64,000 nucleotides of DNA, taken from contig NZ_KV440945.1 of assembly GCF_001636345.1 (NCBI RefSeq), positions 491,340 to 555,339 on the forward strand, in the 5' to 3' direction. Both the position numbers and the translations under genes were made by a program. This stretch comes from Cytobacillus gottheilii (GTDB taxonomy: Bacteria > Bacillota > Bacilli > Bacillales > Cytobacillaceae). The notes under the pieces were generated by a model, which saw only the letters and a program-made list of their open reading frames with translations, did no database searches and was not told the origin of the DNA. This document shows, piece after piece, positions 11,070-25,560 of this stretch (position 1 is the first letter of the stretch; every line of letters begins with the position of its first letter).

Positions 11070-11087
11070 TCGGTATATAAAATTAGA

Positions 11088-11122
11088 AATGGCGAAGTCG
11101 ATCGATAAGAACCTTCGCCATT
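11088..11122 (+). other. Intercistronic hairpin between atpE and atpF
   Basis: AATGGCGAAG (11088-11097) pairs perfectly with CTTCGCCATT (11113-11122), followed by CCTTTAT rather than a true T run. It lies 19 nt after the atpE stop inside a 142-nt gap. It could act as a 3'-end stabiliser of an atpBE transcript or as a leaky terminator, raising c-subunit output. Confidence 0.6.
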
Positions 11123-11196
11123 CCTTTATGCCTAATATTTGGATTAGTGAATCAATTATCGAATGAAATATGGATACTATCTTAGATTCCAGATGA

Positions 11197-12278
<1,082 letters not shown>

Positions 12279-12287
12279 GATTCGTAG

Positions 12288-13811
<1,524 letters not shown>

Positions 13812-13830
13812 TAGAAGTCTTTCGAGTATT

Positions 13831-13848
13831 GGAGAGGGAAGCCTCTCC
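13831..13848 (+). other. Hairpin between atpA and atpG
   Basis: GGAGAGG (13831-13837), loop GAAG, CCTCTCC (13842-13848): a perfect GC-rich 7-bp hairpin with no T run, 19 nt after the atpA stop. It is probably an RNA-stability or processing element rather than a terminator. Confidence 0.5.
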
Positions 13849-13902
13849 TAAAATCCTATCAGGCTCCTATTTTAGTCAACAAACTTTGAATGAGGGTGGT
13901 GA

Positions 13903-14766
<864 letters not shown>

Positions 14767-14770
14767 AGAG

Positions 14771-14859
14771 ATGACGAATGAAACGGGGAAGCTGGAGATG
14801 TTGCTCTGGCTTCTATGTTTGAAAGCATGCCGTTTTTGCGGCTGCCCGCGTCATTTTTT
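14771..14859 (+). other. Terminator-like structure between atpG and atpD
   Basis: ATGACG (14771-14776) can pair with CGTCAT (14849-14854), followed by TTTTT, enclosing about 70 nt with weaker internal pairing. It lies inside the operon, so it may act as an attenuator or processing site. A TATAAT at 14887-14892 lacks a good -35 box. The outer stem is short, so confidence is low. Confidence 0.35.
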
Positions 14860-14878
14860 ATGAATAAGAAAATTATGA

Positions 14879-16375
<1,497 letters not shown>

Positions 16376-16394
16376 ATCTGGACCAGGAGGGTAA

Positions 16395-16805
<411 letters not shown>

Positions 16806-16818
16806 TGAATGTTAAAGG

Positions 16819-16850
16819 CACCTCACAGAACTAACTGTGAGGTGTTTTTT
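16819..16850 (+). terminator. Terminator of the ATP synthase operon
   Basis: CACCTCACAG (16819-16828) pairs perfectly with CTGTGAGGTG (16835-16844), followed by six T. Confidence 0.93.
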
Positions 16851-17160
16851 AGTATACTGCTGATTTAGCTCATTACTCCGTATCCATTCGTTATAAAAAC
16901 CTCTCAATGTATAACAACCACTTTTGTCTCAAATCCCTAGTGCAAGAACAGATAGAGCGCAAGCTTACAGCAGACCGCTCAATTCGGTGCAAGAATAATA
17001 CAAGTTTAAATGCAGTTAAAAGCATTCATTAAGGAAAGTTATTGATGAATGTAAAATTTTTTTAAATAAAGTGTAACTTACTAGCTTGAATATACGTCGA
17101 ATGATAGGATGGATTTGGAGTGTCTATTATGGATGTCTTTAAACTGGAGGAGGAGTTAGG
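16851..17160 (+). other. Intergenic region upstream of the DUF1146 gene
   Basis: About 310 nt of AT-rich DNA with no supported gene. Only a ribosome binding site (GGAGGAGG before 17161) stands out; no operator, riboswitch or repeat was recognised. Confidence 0.5.
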
Positions 17161-17421
17161 ATGATTACAGGAGACTTTGGGCAGCAGGCGCTCATCAGCA
17201 TCATGTCACATCTTGTATTTATTGCCCTTGCCTGGTGGGCATTGCAGGCTATTCGTCTAGACCAATTATTAAAGCCAAATCGGGTTGTACAGGCAAGAGT
17301 TCTGTATATCCTTTTATCCATCATAATTGGTTCTGCTGCTAGTAATTTTTTCCTTGACTACTTATTATGGTCACAGCAGCTGCCTCTGATTTTACAAACA
17401 ATAGGCTTATCTAAAATATAG
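17161..17421 (+). CDS. DUF1146 (YwzB) family membrane protein
   Basis: An 86-aa protein with two hydrophobic segments (about residues 12-31 and 45-65) around the conserved RLDQLLKPNRVVQARVLYIL. The family (TIGR02327, B. subtilis YwzB) has no established function and is normally found between atpC and murA, as here. A strong GGAGGAGG precedes the ATG. Confidence 0.85.
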   Translation: MITGDFGQQALISIMSHLVFIALAWWALQAIRLDQLLKPNRVVQARVLYILLSIIIGSAASNFFLDYLLWSQQLPLILQTIGLSKI

Positions 17422-17651
17422 GTCTTCGTGCATGTTTTCTTTTATGCCATTTTTCAGTATGATTCTCTTGTTGTGAAAAAATATTACGCGTTTTTATACT
17501 CTTGTGAAGCATTTTTCAAAGTTGGACAAAAGACAGAGTACATTCTGATTTTGATGAGTACATATTGGATGATTGTCAAAAAGTGACGAGAGTTTTTAAG
17601 TATGTCGTGCTTCTCCTTGGTAACAATGATACTAAGGGGAGGAGATTCAAA

Positions 17652-18401
17652 ATGAAAGATAAAAAAGCGATTTTATTAGCAATTATTACCGTAATTGGTT
17701 TTATGGGCTTAACGATTGGGAATAAGACGATTGTAGCATATGAAGAGCTTGACCTATCAAAGTTTGCTTCTGTAATGGAAGACGAGAATATTATCATATC
17801 TGAGTGGTCTTTACATGCAAGAGAAAAAATGGAAAGTTTTGAAACACTTGATCAAGCTGAAGGATACACAAATCAGCTAAAAAAGGCATATGCTGATTGG
17901 GAATGGACAGTAAAGTCAGAGTCTGATCAATGGGAAGCAACTGCTTCAAAAACAGATGATGAAGGCATAGCTGAAAGCATTAAAATGATGTCTGCAGAAG
18001 CTGGCGGAAAGATCCAATCCTACTTGACATATGAGATGAAAGGCAGCTTGTGGAACAGCGATACAGAGCAGTTGGCTGAAAATAAGCTGAAAAGCAGACT
18101 TTCCGACTTATTTCGCGGAAATACCACAATTTTCTCTTGTATGAAAGGCGAATTCAATGATAAGATTAATGGGTCTTTGTCAAATACTGCAAGTCATTTA
18201 CTAGAAGTATTTGATGCAGAAGAAATTGAAACGTTAGAAGAAGAAAATTTTGTTTCTACAACTGCTAGTTCACCGATGTTCCATGAATCGGTTGCAGCTG
18301 GCGGAAAGAAAATGAATGTACAAATTGGATTAAGAACTGAAGGGATGGGCGCTAATACAACCATAGTTATTGGCACACCCATCATTACGATTGAATATTA
18401 A
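17652..18401 (+). CDS. ywmB: YwmB family protein
   Basis: A 249-aa exported protein of the YwmB family (DUF1779), function unknown. The N-terminus has a membrane or signal segment (ILLAIITVIGFMGLTI), followed by a soluble domain with two Met/Glu-rich halves ending in MNVQIGLRTEGMGANTTIVIG with PIITIEY. ATG 17652 is preceded by AGGGGAGGAG; the frame is open to 17565, but that upstream part lacks a site. It stands directly in front of murA, as in other Bacilli, and may share its transcript. Confidence 0.85.
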   Translation: MKDKKAILLAIITVIGFMGLTIGNKTIVAYEELDLSKFASVMEDENIIISEWSLHAREKMESFETLDQAEGYTNQLKKAYADWEWTVKSESDQWEATASKTDDEGIAESIKMMSAEAGGKIQSYLTYEMKGSLWNSDTEQLAENKLKSRLSDLFRGNTTIFSCMKGEFNDKINGSLSNTASHLLEVFDAEEIETLEEENFVSTTASSPMFHESVAAGGKKMNVQIGLRTEGMGANTTIVIGTPIITIEY

Positions 18402-18434
18402 TATAGAGATAATGGACGCGGAGGGGAATACACT

Positions 18435-19742
18435 TTGGAAAAAATCATCGTCCGCGGCGGGAATCGGCTAAGCGGAACTGTTAAAGTTGAAGGCGCAAAA
18501 AATGCTGTTTTGCCGGTTATCGCTGCTACACTGTTAGCAAGTGATGGAAAAAGCATAATTCGTGATGTCCCTACTCTCTCCGATGTATTTACAATTAATG
18601 AAGTATTACGCTATTTAAACGCCGAAGTGGAGTTTGATAATAATACAGTAATCGTTAATGCATCAAGAGAGTTAAGAGAAGAAGCACCTTTTGAATATGT
18701 TCGTAAAATGCGGGCGTCTTCATTAGTAATGGGACCGCTTCTTGCTAGAAATGGCCGTGCACGAGTGGCATTGCCTGGGGGCTGTGCAATCGGCTCTCGC
18801 CCAATTGATCAGCATTTAAAGGGCTTCGAAGCAATGGGAGCGACAGTAAAGGTTGGAAATGGATTTGTTGAAGCAGAAGCAGCAGATGGCCGTCTGCGCG
18901 GAGCAAAAATATATTTAGATTTCCCAAGCGTAGGCGCAACGGAAAACATTATGATGGCAGCAACACTTGCAACTGGTACAACAGTTATTGAGAACGTTGC
19001 AAAAGAACCTGAAATTGTAGACCTTGCTAATTTCCTAAACAGCATGGGAGCAAAAGTTAGAGGCGCAGGTACAGGAACGATCCGCATTGAGGGAGTGGAA
19101 ATGCTTTTCGGAGCAGACCACAACATAATTCCAGATCGCATTGAAGCAGGAACATTTATGGTTGCTGCAGCGATTACAGGTGGAGATGTACTCATTAAAG
19201 GAGCAGTTCCAGAGCATTCTACATCCTTAATCGCAAAAATGGAAGAGATGGGTGTTGTATTTATTGAAGAGGCAGAAGGTGTGCGTGTATTAGCACCTGA
19301 AAAGCTGAAAGCAGTAGATATTAAAACAATGCCTCATCCTGGATTCCCGACTGATATGCAAGCACAAATGATGGCGTTATTGCTTCATGCAAACGGCACT
19401 AGTGTGATCACAGAAACTGTGTTCGAAAACCGTTTTATGCATGTGGAAGAATTCCGCCGCATGAATGCTGAAATTAAAATTGAAGGCCGCTCGGTTATCA
19501 TGAATGGTCCTTCTAATCTGCAGGGAGCAGAAGTAGCTGCAACGGATCTTCGTGCTGCTGCTGCGTTAATTTTAACAGGTCTTGTTGCTGATGGAATTAC
19601 ACGCGTTACAGAACTAAAGCATCTTGATCGCGGATATGTAAGCTTCCATGAAAAACTGGCTGCGTTAGGTGCAGATATTGAACGTATTACGGAAGTTGAA
19701 GAGCAGCAAGCTGAAAAGTTTGTAACAGATTTAAACGCTTAA
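18435..19742 (+). CDS. murA: UDP-N-acetylglucosamine 1-carboxyvinyltransferase
   Basis: Catalyses the first committed step of peptidoglycan synthesis, transfer of enolpyruvate from PEP to UDP-GlcNAc. It is 435 aa, starts with TTG 18435 behind GCGGAGGGG, and shows [18 protein letters not shown] at the N-terminus. The active-site Cys117 lies in [16 protein letters not shown]. The presence of Cys rather than Asp predicts fosfomycin sensitivity (known for the family). It is the MurAA type found before spoIID in Bacillus. Confidence 0.97.
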   Translation: MEKIIVRGGNRLSGTVKVEGAKNAVLPVIAATLLASDGKSIIRDVPTLSDVFTINEVLRYLNAEVEFDNNTVIVNASRELREEAPFEYVRKMRASSLVMGPLLARNGRARVALPGGCAIGSRPIDQHLKGFEAMGATVKVGNGFVEAEAADGRLRGAKIYLDFPSVGATENIMMAATLATGTTVIENVAKEPEIVDLANFLNSMGAKVRGAGTGTIRIEGVEMLFGADHNIIPDRIEAGTFMVAAAITGGDVLIKGAVPEHSTSLIAKMEEMGVVFIEEAEGVRVLAPEKLKAVDIKTMPHPGFPTDMQAQMMALLLHANGTSVITETVFENRFMHVEEFRRMNAEIKIEGRSVIMNGPSNLQGAEVAATDLRAAAALILTGLVADGITRVTELKHLDRGYVSFHEKLAALGADIERITEVEEQQAEKFVTDLNA

Positions 19743-19759
19743 TCAACTGGAATATATTG

Positions 19760-19813
19760 AAAAACCGCAACACCGAATTGTCTGTAAGGACAGAACGGTA
19801 TGCGGTTTTTTTA
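19760..19813 (+). terminator. Terminator after murA
   Basis: AAAACCGCA pairs with TGCGGTTTT; an inner stem (TGTCT...GGACA) lies within the long loop, and T residues follow. Confidence 0.8.
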
Positions 19814-19954
19814 TTTATGTATAATTGTACCGTTGCTTATTTGGGCAGCTAAACTCATTCTTGTCAGTGACCAAATGCTCTCTAGCTATAAGAGTTATGC
19901 TAAACTCTTAAAACAGCGGCAGAAACAGCCACCCAAAATTTCTTCGAATACTTG

Positions 19955-19983
19955 TCATATTAGCTTGTCCAATCCCATATGAA
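19955..19983 (+). promoter_or_regulatory. Putative SigE promoter of spoIID
   Basis: TCATATT (19955-19961) is a perfect match to the SigE -35 consensus KMATATT. After 14 nt comes CATATGAA (19976-19983), close to the -10 consensus CATANNNT (last base differs). It lies 33 nt upstream of spoIID, a gene known to belong to the mother-cell SigE regulon in B. subtilis. Confidence 0.7.
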
Positions 19984-20015
19984 TGGAATGAGACTGAAAC
20001 TACGGAGGCTTACAT

Positions 20016-21035
20016 ATGACAAAAATCAAACCATTCATTCTACTAGCGTCGATTCTCTTTGCCGTCACGATCATTGTTCCGTCTCTTCTGGTTATCCCAT
20101 TTTCAAATAATGAAGAGACAGGAAAGCTGGATGAAGAACTGGAAGAAACAGTGGCTGAACCAGCAGGCACTGAACCTGCCATTGAAGTGGCTGTGTTCCG
20201 AACAGCGACAAAAAAGGTTGAAAACCTGGCAATGGAAGATTATTTAGTTGGAGTCGTATCAGCTGAGATGCCTGCAGAGTTTGAAGATGAAGCTTTAAAA
20301 GCACAGGCGCTGACAGCACGAACCTATATTGTTCAGCATCTAATGAAGGATCAAGATCTGAATATTCCTGGAGATGCACAAGTGTATGATACGGTCGATC
20401 ATCAGGTATATAAAAATAAAGAAGAGCTAAAGAAGCAGTGGAAAGAAGAATATGACTCTAATATTAAGAAGGTGACTGAAGCTGTTCGTGCTACAGCAGG
20501 TCAGATCCTTACTTATGAAGGGAATCCTATACAGGCACAATTCTTTTCAACGAGCAATGGCTTTACCGAAAATTCAGAGTCGGTATGGACAAATGCCATT
20601 CCCTACTTAAAAAGTGTTGAGAGCCCATGGGATCAGAAATCACCAGAGTTTACAGATCAACTGGTCATAGCAGTGCCCGATTTTGAAGCAAAGCTGGGCG
20701 TGTCATTGCCGGAAGGTCCAGCAATCGGAAGTGTAACAGAACGAACAGCAGGAAAAAGAGTCTCCAAGGTGAATATTAATGGTAAGGAATTAAAAGGTGT
20801 CGATATCCGTGAAAAACTAGGATTAAGATCAACCGATTTTACATGGGAAAGAAAAGGCGATAATGTGGTCATTCAAACAAAGGGCTATGGACATGGTGTT
20901 GGCATGAGCCAATACGGAGCCAATGGCATGGCTGCAGAAGGAAAAACATATAAAGAAATCGTCAATCATTATTATAAGGGAGTCGAGATCTCAACGTCTG
21001 ATACGATGCTCGCTAAAGTGATGGCGAAAAAATAG
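20016..21035 (+). CDS. spoIID: Stage II sporulation protein D, peptidoglycan lytic transglycosylase
   Basis: A 339-aa mother-cell membrane enzyme which, with SpoIIM and SpoIIP, drives engulfment by cleaving stripped glycan strands. A single N-terminal membrane anchor (about residues 7-28) is followed by the SpoIID domain. Conserved stretches include [20 protein letters not shown] (catalytic Glu region), [20 protein letters not shown] and [17 protein letters not shown] near the end. GGAGG precedes ATG 20016. The SigE-like promoter upstream fits the known control. Confidence 0.95.
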   Translation: MTKIKPFILLASILFAVTIIVPSLLVIPFSNNEETGKLDEELEETVAEPAGTEPAIEVAVFRTATKKVENLAMEDYLVGVVSAEMPAEFEDEALKAQALTARTYIVQHLMKDQDLNIPGDAQVYDTVDHQVYKNKEELKKQWKEEYDSNIKKVTEAVRATAGQILTYEGNPIQAQFFSTSNGFTENSESVWTNAIPYLKSVESPWDQKSPEFTDQLVIAVPDFEAKLGVSLPEGPAIGSVTERTAGKRVSKVNINGKELKGVDIREKLGLRSTDFTWERKGDNVVIQTKGYGHGVGMSQYGANGMAAEGKTYKEIVNHYYKGVEISTSDTMLAKVMAKK

Positions 21036-21045
21036 ACAGAAACAA

Positions 21046-21079
21046 AAGAGCCGCCGAAGGCATTCGGCGGCTCTTGCTG
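21046..21079 (+). terminator. Terminator after spoIID; insertion site of intron 2
   Basis: AAGAGCCGCCGAA (21046-21058) pairs perfectly with TTCGGCGGCTCTT (21063-21075). The group II intron begins at 21080 where the T-rich tail would continue. Confidence 0.92.
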
Positions 21080-22964
21080 GTGCGCCCGGCATGGGTGCAA
21101 TCTATAGGGTGCAAGTCCCGAGCCACGAAGGCAGTAGTAGTGGTTAGCTTAACGCAAGGGTGTCCGCGGCGACGCGGAATCTGAAGGAAGCGAGCGGCAA
21201 ACCTCCGGTCTGAGGAACACGAACTTCATACAAGGCTAGGTATCATTGGATGAGTTTGCCAGACAAAACAAAGTCCTTACTGCCGAAGGTGGTACAGAGT
21301 AAATGGAGCAGATAGATGGAGGGAAAGATTGTACTCTTACCCGGGGAGGTCTGGTTGGTACGCCAAGTACACTTGGTAACCTATCTAGAAATAGATAGCT
21401 GAACAACCAGAAGTCAGCAGAGGTCATAGTACCTTACCTACTCGAGACGGTAAGGGAAGGACTGAACAATTAGGAAGAACGAGAACTAGGCATACAATTC
21501 CTGTGTAGAAGCAGACAATCCGAAAGGACTTACTTGAAGGAGGAAGTGGTGAATCCACAGGGGACTTCATGAGGGTGGAGCAGGAATAACATAATTAGAC
21601 TTCTACGTTCACGTCGAAAGGAAATATCACATGTTAATGAATCTGATTCTGTCACGGGAAAACTTAATAGAAGCACTTAAACGTGTGGAGAAGAACAAAG
21701 GAAGTCACGGCATAGATGGAATGTCCGTAAAATCCCTACGAAGACATCTCTATGAAAACTGGGACACCCTATGTGACTCTTTAAGGAAGGGTACCTATCA
21801 GCCTACCCCAGTCCGTCGAGTCGAAATCCCGAAACCGAACGGTGGAGTAAGATTACTAGGAATACCGACCGTGACAGACCGGTTCATTCAACAGGCAATT
21901 GCCCAAGTTTTAACCCCACTTTTTGACCCAATCTTCTCAGAACATAGTTATGGGTTCAGGCCAAGCCGAAGAGGCCATGACGCTGTTCGTAAAGCAAGGG
22001 GATACATAAGTGAAGGTTATAGGTGGGTGATTGATATGGACTTGGAGAAGTTCTTTGACAAAGTGAATCATGATAAGTTGATGGGGATATTGGCAAGCAG
22101 AATCCAAGACCGATTGGTCTTGAAATTAATACGGAAATATCTCCAAGCAGGAATCATGATAAATGGTGTAGTCTACGATGCAGAAGAAGGAACACCACAA
22201 GGAGGCCCCCTGAGCCCTCTTCTTTCGAATATCCTTTTGGATAAGCTTGATAAAGAGTTAGAAAGGAGAGGTCACAAGTTTGTCCGCTACGCCGATGATT
22301 GTAATATCTACATGAAATCGAAGAAAGCTGGAGAACGTGTGATGAACTCGATTACATGTTTTATTGAGCAGAAATTAAAGCTCAAAGTGAACAGGGATAA
22401 ATCAGCGGTTGACCGCCCGTGGAAACGAAAGTTCCTTGGCTTTAGCTTTACGATTAATAAGAAACCGAAGGTTCGAATAGCCAACGAAAGTATTAAAAGG
22501 CTTAAAGCTAAAATACGAGAGTTAACCTCCCGTTCCAAATCCATTTCCATGGAAGGTAGAATTGAGAAACTAAATCAATATCTAACGGGATGGTGTGGAT
22601 ATTTTGCATTAGCCGATACACCTAGCAAATTTAAAGAATTTGATGAGTGGATTAGGAGAAGACTTCGTATGATTGAATGGAAACAATGGAAGAATCCGGG
22701 GACAAGAGTAAGAAAACTCAAGGGCTTAGGTGTTCCAGACCAAAAGGCATACGAATGGGGAAACTCCAGAAAGAGATATTGGAGAATAGCCTCTAGTCCG
22801 GTTCTAAACAAAACCCTCAATAACTCTTATTGGAGTAATCGAGGGCTCAAAAGTCTATATCAAAGATATGAATTTCTACGTCAAACTTAATTGAACCGCC
22901 GTATACCGAACGGTACGTACGGTGGTGTGAGAGGTCGGGGGTTAGTCACCCCCTCCTACTCGAT
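21080..22964 (+). mobile_element. Group IIC intron 2, full length (about 1.89 kb)
   Basis: A second complete class C intron. The 5' end GTGCGCCCGGCATGGGTGC is followed by conserved domain I sequence (AAGTCCCGAGCC, GGCAGTAGTAG, TCTGAGGAACACGAA). Domain V lies at about 22891-22935 (GAACCGCCGTATACC, GAAC loop, GGTACGTACGGTGGTGTG), and domain VI ends in CTACTCGAT at 22964. It differs clearly from intron 1 along its length, so the two represent separate arrivals or an old duplication. Without it the spoIID terminator would abut the family A repeat array that follows. Confidence 0.9.
21631..22890 (+). CDS. ltrA: Group IIC intron-encoded reverse transcriptase/maturase
   Basis: A 419-aa maturase/RT of the same class as the protein of intron 1 but with many substitutions. 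It has all RT motifs: KPNGGVRLLGIPTVTDRF, YGFRPSRRGHDAV, DMDLEKFFDKVNHDKL, EGTPQGGPLSPLLSNILLD and catalytic RYADDCNIY, then the maturase domain with LNQYLTGWCGYF. No endonuclease domain follows. The ATG at 21631 has AAAGGA upstream. Nothing is truncated, so it should be functional. The product supports splicing and spread of the intron RNA. Confidence 0.95.
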   Translation: MLMNLILSRENLIEALKRVEKNKGSHGIDGMSVKSLRRHLYENWDTLCDSLRKGTYQPTPVRRVEIPKPNGGVRLLGIPTVTDRFIQQAIAQVLTPLFDPIFSEHSYGFRPSRRGHDAVRKARGYISEGYRWVIDMDLEKFFDKVNHDKLMGILASRIQDRLVLKLIRKYLQAGIMINGVVYDAEEGTPQGGPLSPLLSNILLDKLDKELERRGHKFVRYADDCNIYMKSKKAGERVMNSITCFIEQKLKLKVNRDKSAVDRPWKRKFLGFSFTINKKPKVRIANESIKRLKAKIRELTSRSKSISMEGRIEKLNQYLTGWCGYFALADTPSKFKEFDEWIRRRLRMIEWKQWKNPGTRVRKLKGLGVPDQKAYEWGNSRKRYWRIASSPVLNKTLNNSYWSNRGLKSLYQRYEFLRQT

Positions 22965-22981
22965 CGGTAAAGTTGGGTTTG

Positions 22982-23092
22982 GCGAATATATTATTATTTT
23001 GGGCGAAAAACTGGAGATAACGGCGAAAATAATGTTTTAACAGCGAATAAGTTTATGCTAACGGCGAATATATTTCCAGGACAGCGAATATC
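22982..23092 (+). repeat. Phased repeat array, family A copy 2 (6 cores)
   Basis: GCGAA cores start at 22982, 23003, 23023, 23043, 23064 and 23084, i.e. spacings of 21, 20, 20, 21 and 20 nt. The first and the last two cores read GCGAATAT; the inner ones are GCGAAAA or GCGAATAA, usually preceded by ACG or ACA. The left flank AAGTTGGGTTTGGCG resembles those of copies 1 and 3. It lies 17 nt behind intron 2. The rest of the gap to 23181 shows nothing recognisable. Confidence 0.85.
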
Positions 23093-23180
23093 CACATGCC
23101 GAACTCCGCTATATTGCAATCACTGCTCTATTTTACAGCAGCGAACCACGTACATAGTTTTTTCAACCCAAATACCACAA

Positions 23181-23615
23181 TTACTTCCCTGCAGTCGTCA
23201 CCCTTTTAATACTTTCCAGAAAGCGGCCGATTTTTTGAAATCTTTTTCCAAAAACAGCTTGAGAAATTACCCAATAGGCAACTGCCACACCTATAACATC
23301 CTTCACAACGTCAATAAGGGTTGCAGAACGGTACGGCACAAAGTACTGATGTATTTCATCTACAACGCCATAGAGACAGGCTAGAGCGGCCAGGAGCAGG
23401 TTGATTTTAAACGTAAAGGGTTGTTTAAAAGTGAAAGCAGCTCCAACGAGCAGAAGATAGAGGATGCCAAATTCAACAAGGTGCATCGATTCTTTAAAGA
23501 ATCGATCAAAAGCGGAGTCTGGCAACTCTACTACTGCATTATGCGGGAGACTTGATAGAATCCAAATAAGAATCATATAAGAAATAGGAAGGAGGCGAAG
23601 CAGCCATTTTAACAT
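23181..23615 (-). CDS. VanZ family membrane protein
   Basis: A 144-aa membrane protein with about four hydrophobic segments. The VanZ-family signature is seen as the early SSLPHNAVVELP, MHLVEFGILYLLL in the middle and GVVDEIHQYFVPYRSATLIDVVKDVIGV, the most conserved part. VanZ gives low-level teicoplanin resistance in enterococci, but most chromosomal homologues have no known role. It is transcribed against spoIID and spoIIQ. No good terminator is visible behind it. Confidence 0.85.
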   Translation of the reverse strand: MLKWLLRLLPISYMILIWILSSLPHNAVVELPDSAFDRFFKESMHLVEFGILYLLLVGAAFTFKQPFTFKINLLLAALACLYGVVDEIHQYFVPYRSATLIDVVKDVIGVAVAYWVISQAVFGKRFQKIGRFLESIKRVTTAGK

Positions 23616-23708
23616 GATAAAAACTCCTTTGAAAAAAAGTTATAAGAAATATGAATAATTCAATCAGCTTTGTCGAAAAATAACATCTAAAAAAATATTT
23701 TTAAAAAG

Positions 23709-23737
23709 GTATATAATCCTTGCAATCTGTTCAGACT
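23709..23737 (+). promoter_or_regulatory. Possible SigF promoter of spoIIQ
   Basis: GTATA (23709-23713), a 15-nt spacer and GTTCAGACT (23729-23737) fit the SigF pattern GYWTA-N15-GGNRANANT except for the second G. spoIIQ is known to be SigF-dependent in B. subtilis. The predicted transcript would begin very close to the ribosome binding site, which weakens the call. Confidence 0.35.
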
Positions 23738-23756
23738 GATTGCTGAGGTGATGATA

Positions 23757-24746
23757 ATGAGAGAGGAAGAAAAGAAACGATCTTCTCAAGATTCAAGTTT
23801 TAAGCGTTTTTTAAAGAAGCGTTGGGCATTCCCAGCAATCTACATTGCAAGTGCAGCTATTATTTTATCGGCGGTTCTATGGTATCAAAATAGCAGTGAT
23901 AGCGCGATAGAGTCAGATGAATTTGATCATGAAGCTACCGATATTACTGGCAAAACAGAAGAACCGGCAATTGAAGTAACAAATTCACTAGAAGACTTCA
24001 AAATGCCTGTAGCTGATGAAGATACTGCTGTTATTCAAACACAGTTCTATGATCATAGTGCTGACACTGCAGATCAAGAGGCTGCGCTCATCGTTTATAA
24101 TAACATCTACCACCCTAGCACTGGTATAGATATCGCTATGAAGGATGGGGAGACATTTGATGTCCTTGCATCACTAAGCGGTACAGTGACAAAGGTCGAG
24201 GAAGATAGAACGCTTGGAAACAAAATTGAAATCGAACATACAGAAGGTATTGTAACACAATATCAATCTGTTACTGAGATGAATGTTGAGGTTGGCGATC
24301 AAGTTAAGCAAGGCGATGTTTTAGCTAAAGCAGGACAAAGCCTATTTAATGAAGATGCAGGTGTACATGTCCACTTTGAAATTCGCAAGGATGGACAGGC
24401 AGTTAATCCGCATGAGTACTTTAACAAATCTCTAAGTGCATTACAGGAAGCTGATTTATCTGGAGACACAGAGGCAGCTGACAATGAAGATGGCTCTGAA
24501 GAAAGTTCTGCTCCAGAAGGTGATGAGGAAGCAAAACCTGAAGATGGCGAAAAAACAGCGCCTGAAGATGGCTCTGCTCCAGAAGAAGGCACTGAAACAG
24601 CACCTGGTGAAGACAGCACAACAAATCCAAATGACCAAGCTGAAGATGAAGGCACTTCTGATGAAGAAACTGATACAGAAGGCGGCTCTGAAGAAGAAGG
24701 GGACCATACTGGTGACCATTCTGAAGAGGACTCAGCTAACGCATAA
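23757..24746 (+). CDS. spoIIQ: Stage II sporulation protein Q (degenerate LytM/M23 domain)
   Basis: The forespore membrane partner of SpoIIIAH in the channel between forespore and mother cell, 329 aa. A membrane helix (about residues 25-43) precedes a LytM domain. In its first zinc motif the His is replaced by Ser (PSTGIDIA), while the second motif HVHFE is present, so it is probably not an active peptidase, as known for B. subtilis SpoIIQ. The last ~100 residues are very acidic, rich in Glu, Asp, Gly, Ser and Pro, and exceed the 283 aa of B. subtilis. ATG 23757 follows GAGGTG; the GTG inside that site (23748) was rejected. Confidence 0.93.
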   Translation: MREEEKKRSSQDSSFKRFLKKRWAFPAIYIASAAIILSAVLWYQNSSDSAIESDEFDHEATDITGKTEEPAIEVTNSLEDFKMPVADEDTAVIQTQFYDHSADTADQEAALIVYNNIYHPSTGIDIAMKDGETFDVLASLSGTVTKVEEDRTLGNKIEIEHTEGIVTQYQSVTEMNVEVGDQVKQGDVLAKAGQSLFNEDAGVHVHFEIRKDGQAVNPHEYFNKSLSALQEADLSGDTEAADNEDGSEESSAPEGDEEAKPEDGEKTAPEDGSAPEEGTETAPGEDSTTNPNDQAEDEGTSDEETDTEGGSEEEGDHTGDHSEEDSANA

Positions 24747-24758
24747 GATGATAAAAAC

Positions 24759-24790
24759 GAAAACCCGACATAATGTCCGGGTTTTTGTTC
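24759..24790 (+). terminator. Terminator after spoIIQ
   Basis: AAACCCG pairs with CGGGTTT across an ACATAATGTC loop, followed by five T. Confidence 0.8.
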
Positions 24791-24887
24791 TTGTTTAGGA
24801 AATAGATTCAGCCCTATGCATGGCACTCAAGAATTTGAGGTGAAAAGCAGCAGCTTTACATTCACCACGATAAACTTAATTTCTCTT

Positions 24888-25544
24888 CTATTTCTGAATA
24901 TTAATAACAGAACCGTTTTTATGTGTCACAATGACCGTTTTTCCCGCAAGGCGCTGATATTCCTGTGCCGTGCCATAAGGAACTTTTAAGGCGAAATGGC
25001 GGCCGCCTGCTTGAAATTCAACGGTAAAATTATCAGCAGCTCCGATAATTTTAGCGGATTGAACAGCGATATCCTCCATAATGATCAGGCGCTGGTGGAT
25101 GAGCACCATATCATTTTGAAGATGATTCAAGCTTTTTAATTCAGATACTGGCACGCCATAACGGTCTGCAATGCTCCACAATGTATCACCGGGGACTACT
25201 GTGTAAATAGCTGCGTGCTGAAGGAAGGTTTCTGTTGTGTGATATTCAGTTGGCACCTCCAGTTTCTGTCCGGGGAAAATTTTATCCGAGTGTAAGTCGT
25301 TCATTTCCTTGAGCTGCTGGACGGTTAAATCAAAATCCTTCGAAATTCGGTACAACGTATCGCCTTTCTCCACTTCATACGTGCCTGCAGATGCCTTTGC
25401 TTCTTTTCCGCCAAGGCCAATAGCAGAAGCTGTGACAGCGGCTGCCACCGTGACTGTCGCAAGCTTTGTATTTCTTATCCTCATTTTCTTCTTTCGCGTT
25501 TCATCAATTCGTGCCTTCCTAGGTCTTAAAACAGCTTTTTCCAT
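24888..25544 (-). CDS. LysM domain protein, exported
   Basis: A 218-aa protein with a basic N-terminus, a hydrophobic export segment (about residues 27-50) and two LysM modules that bind peptidoglycan GlcNAc: YEVEKGDTLYRISKDFDLTV and YTVVPGDTLWSIADRYGVPV. A C-terminal domain of about 60 residues (FTVEFQAGGRHFALKVPYG) is not recognised. AAAGGAG lies 8 nt upstream of the start. Bacillus spores carry LysM proteins in the coat and cortex, and the neighbours spoIIQ and spoIIID are sporulation genes, so a spore or wall role is possible but unproven. Confidence 0.8.
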   Translation of the reverse strand: MEKAVLRPRKARIDETRKKKMRIRNTKLATVTVAAAVTASAIGLGGKEAKASAGTYEVEKGDTLYRISKDFDLTVQQLKEMNDLHSDKIFPGQKLEVPTEYHTTETFLQHAAIYTVVPGDTLWSIADRYGVPVSELKSLNHLQNDMVLIHQRLIIMEDIAVQSAKIIGAADNFTVEFQAGGRHFALKVPYGTAQEYQRLAGKTVIVTHKNGSVINIQK

Positions 25545-25560
25545 CTTAAATCTCCTTTAA

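Noticed and set aside
24299-24826. 175-codon minus-strand frame, Ser/Pro-rich
   Set aside because: Antisense shadow of the acidic repeat-like tail of SpoIIQ.
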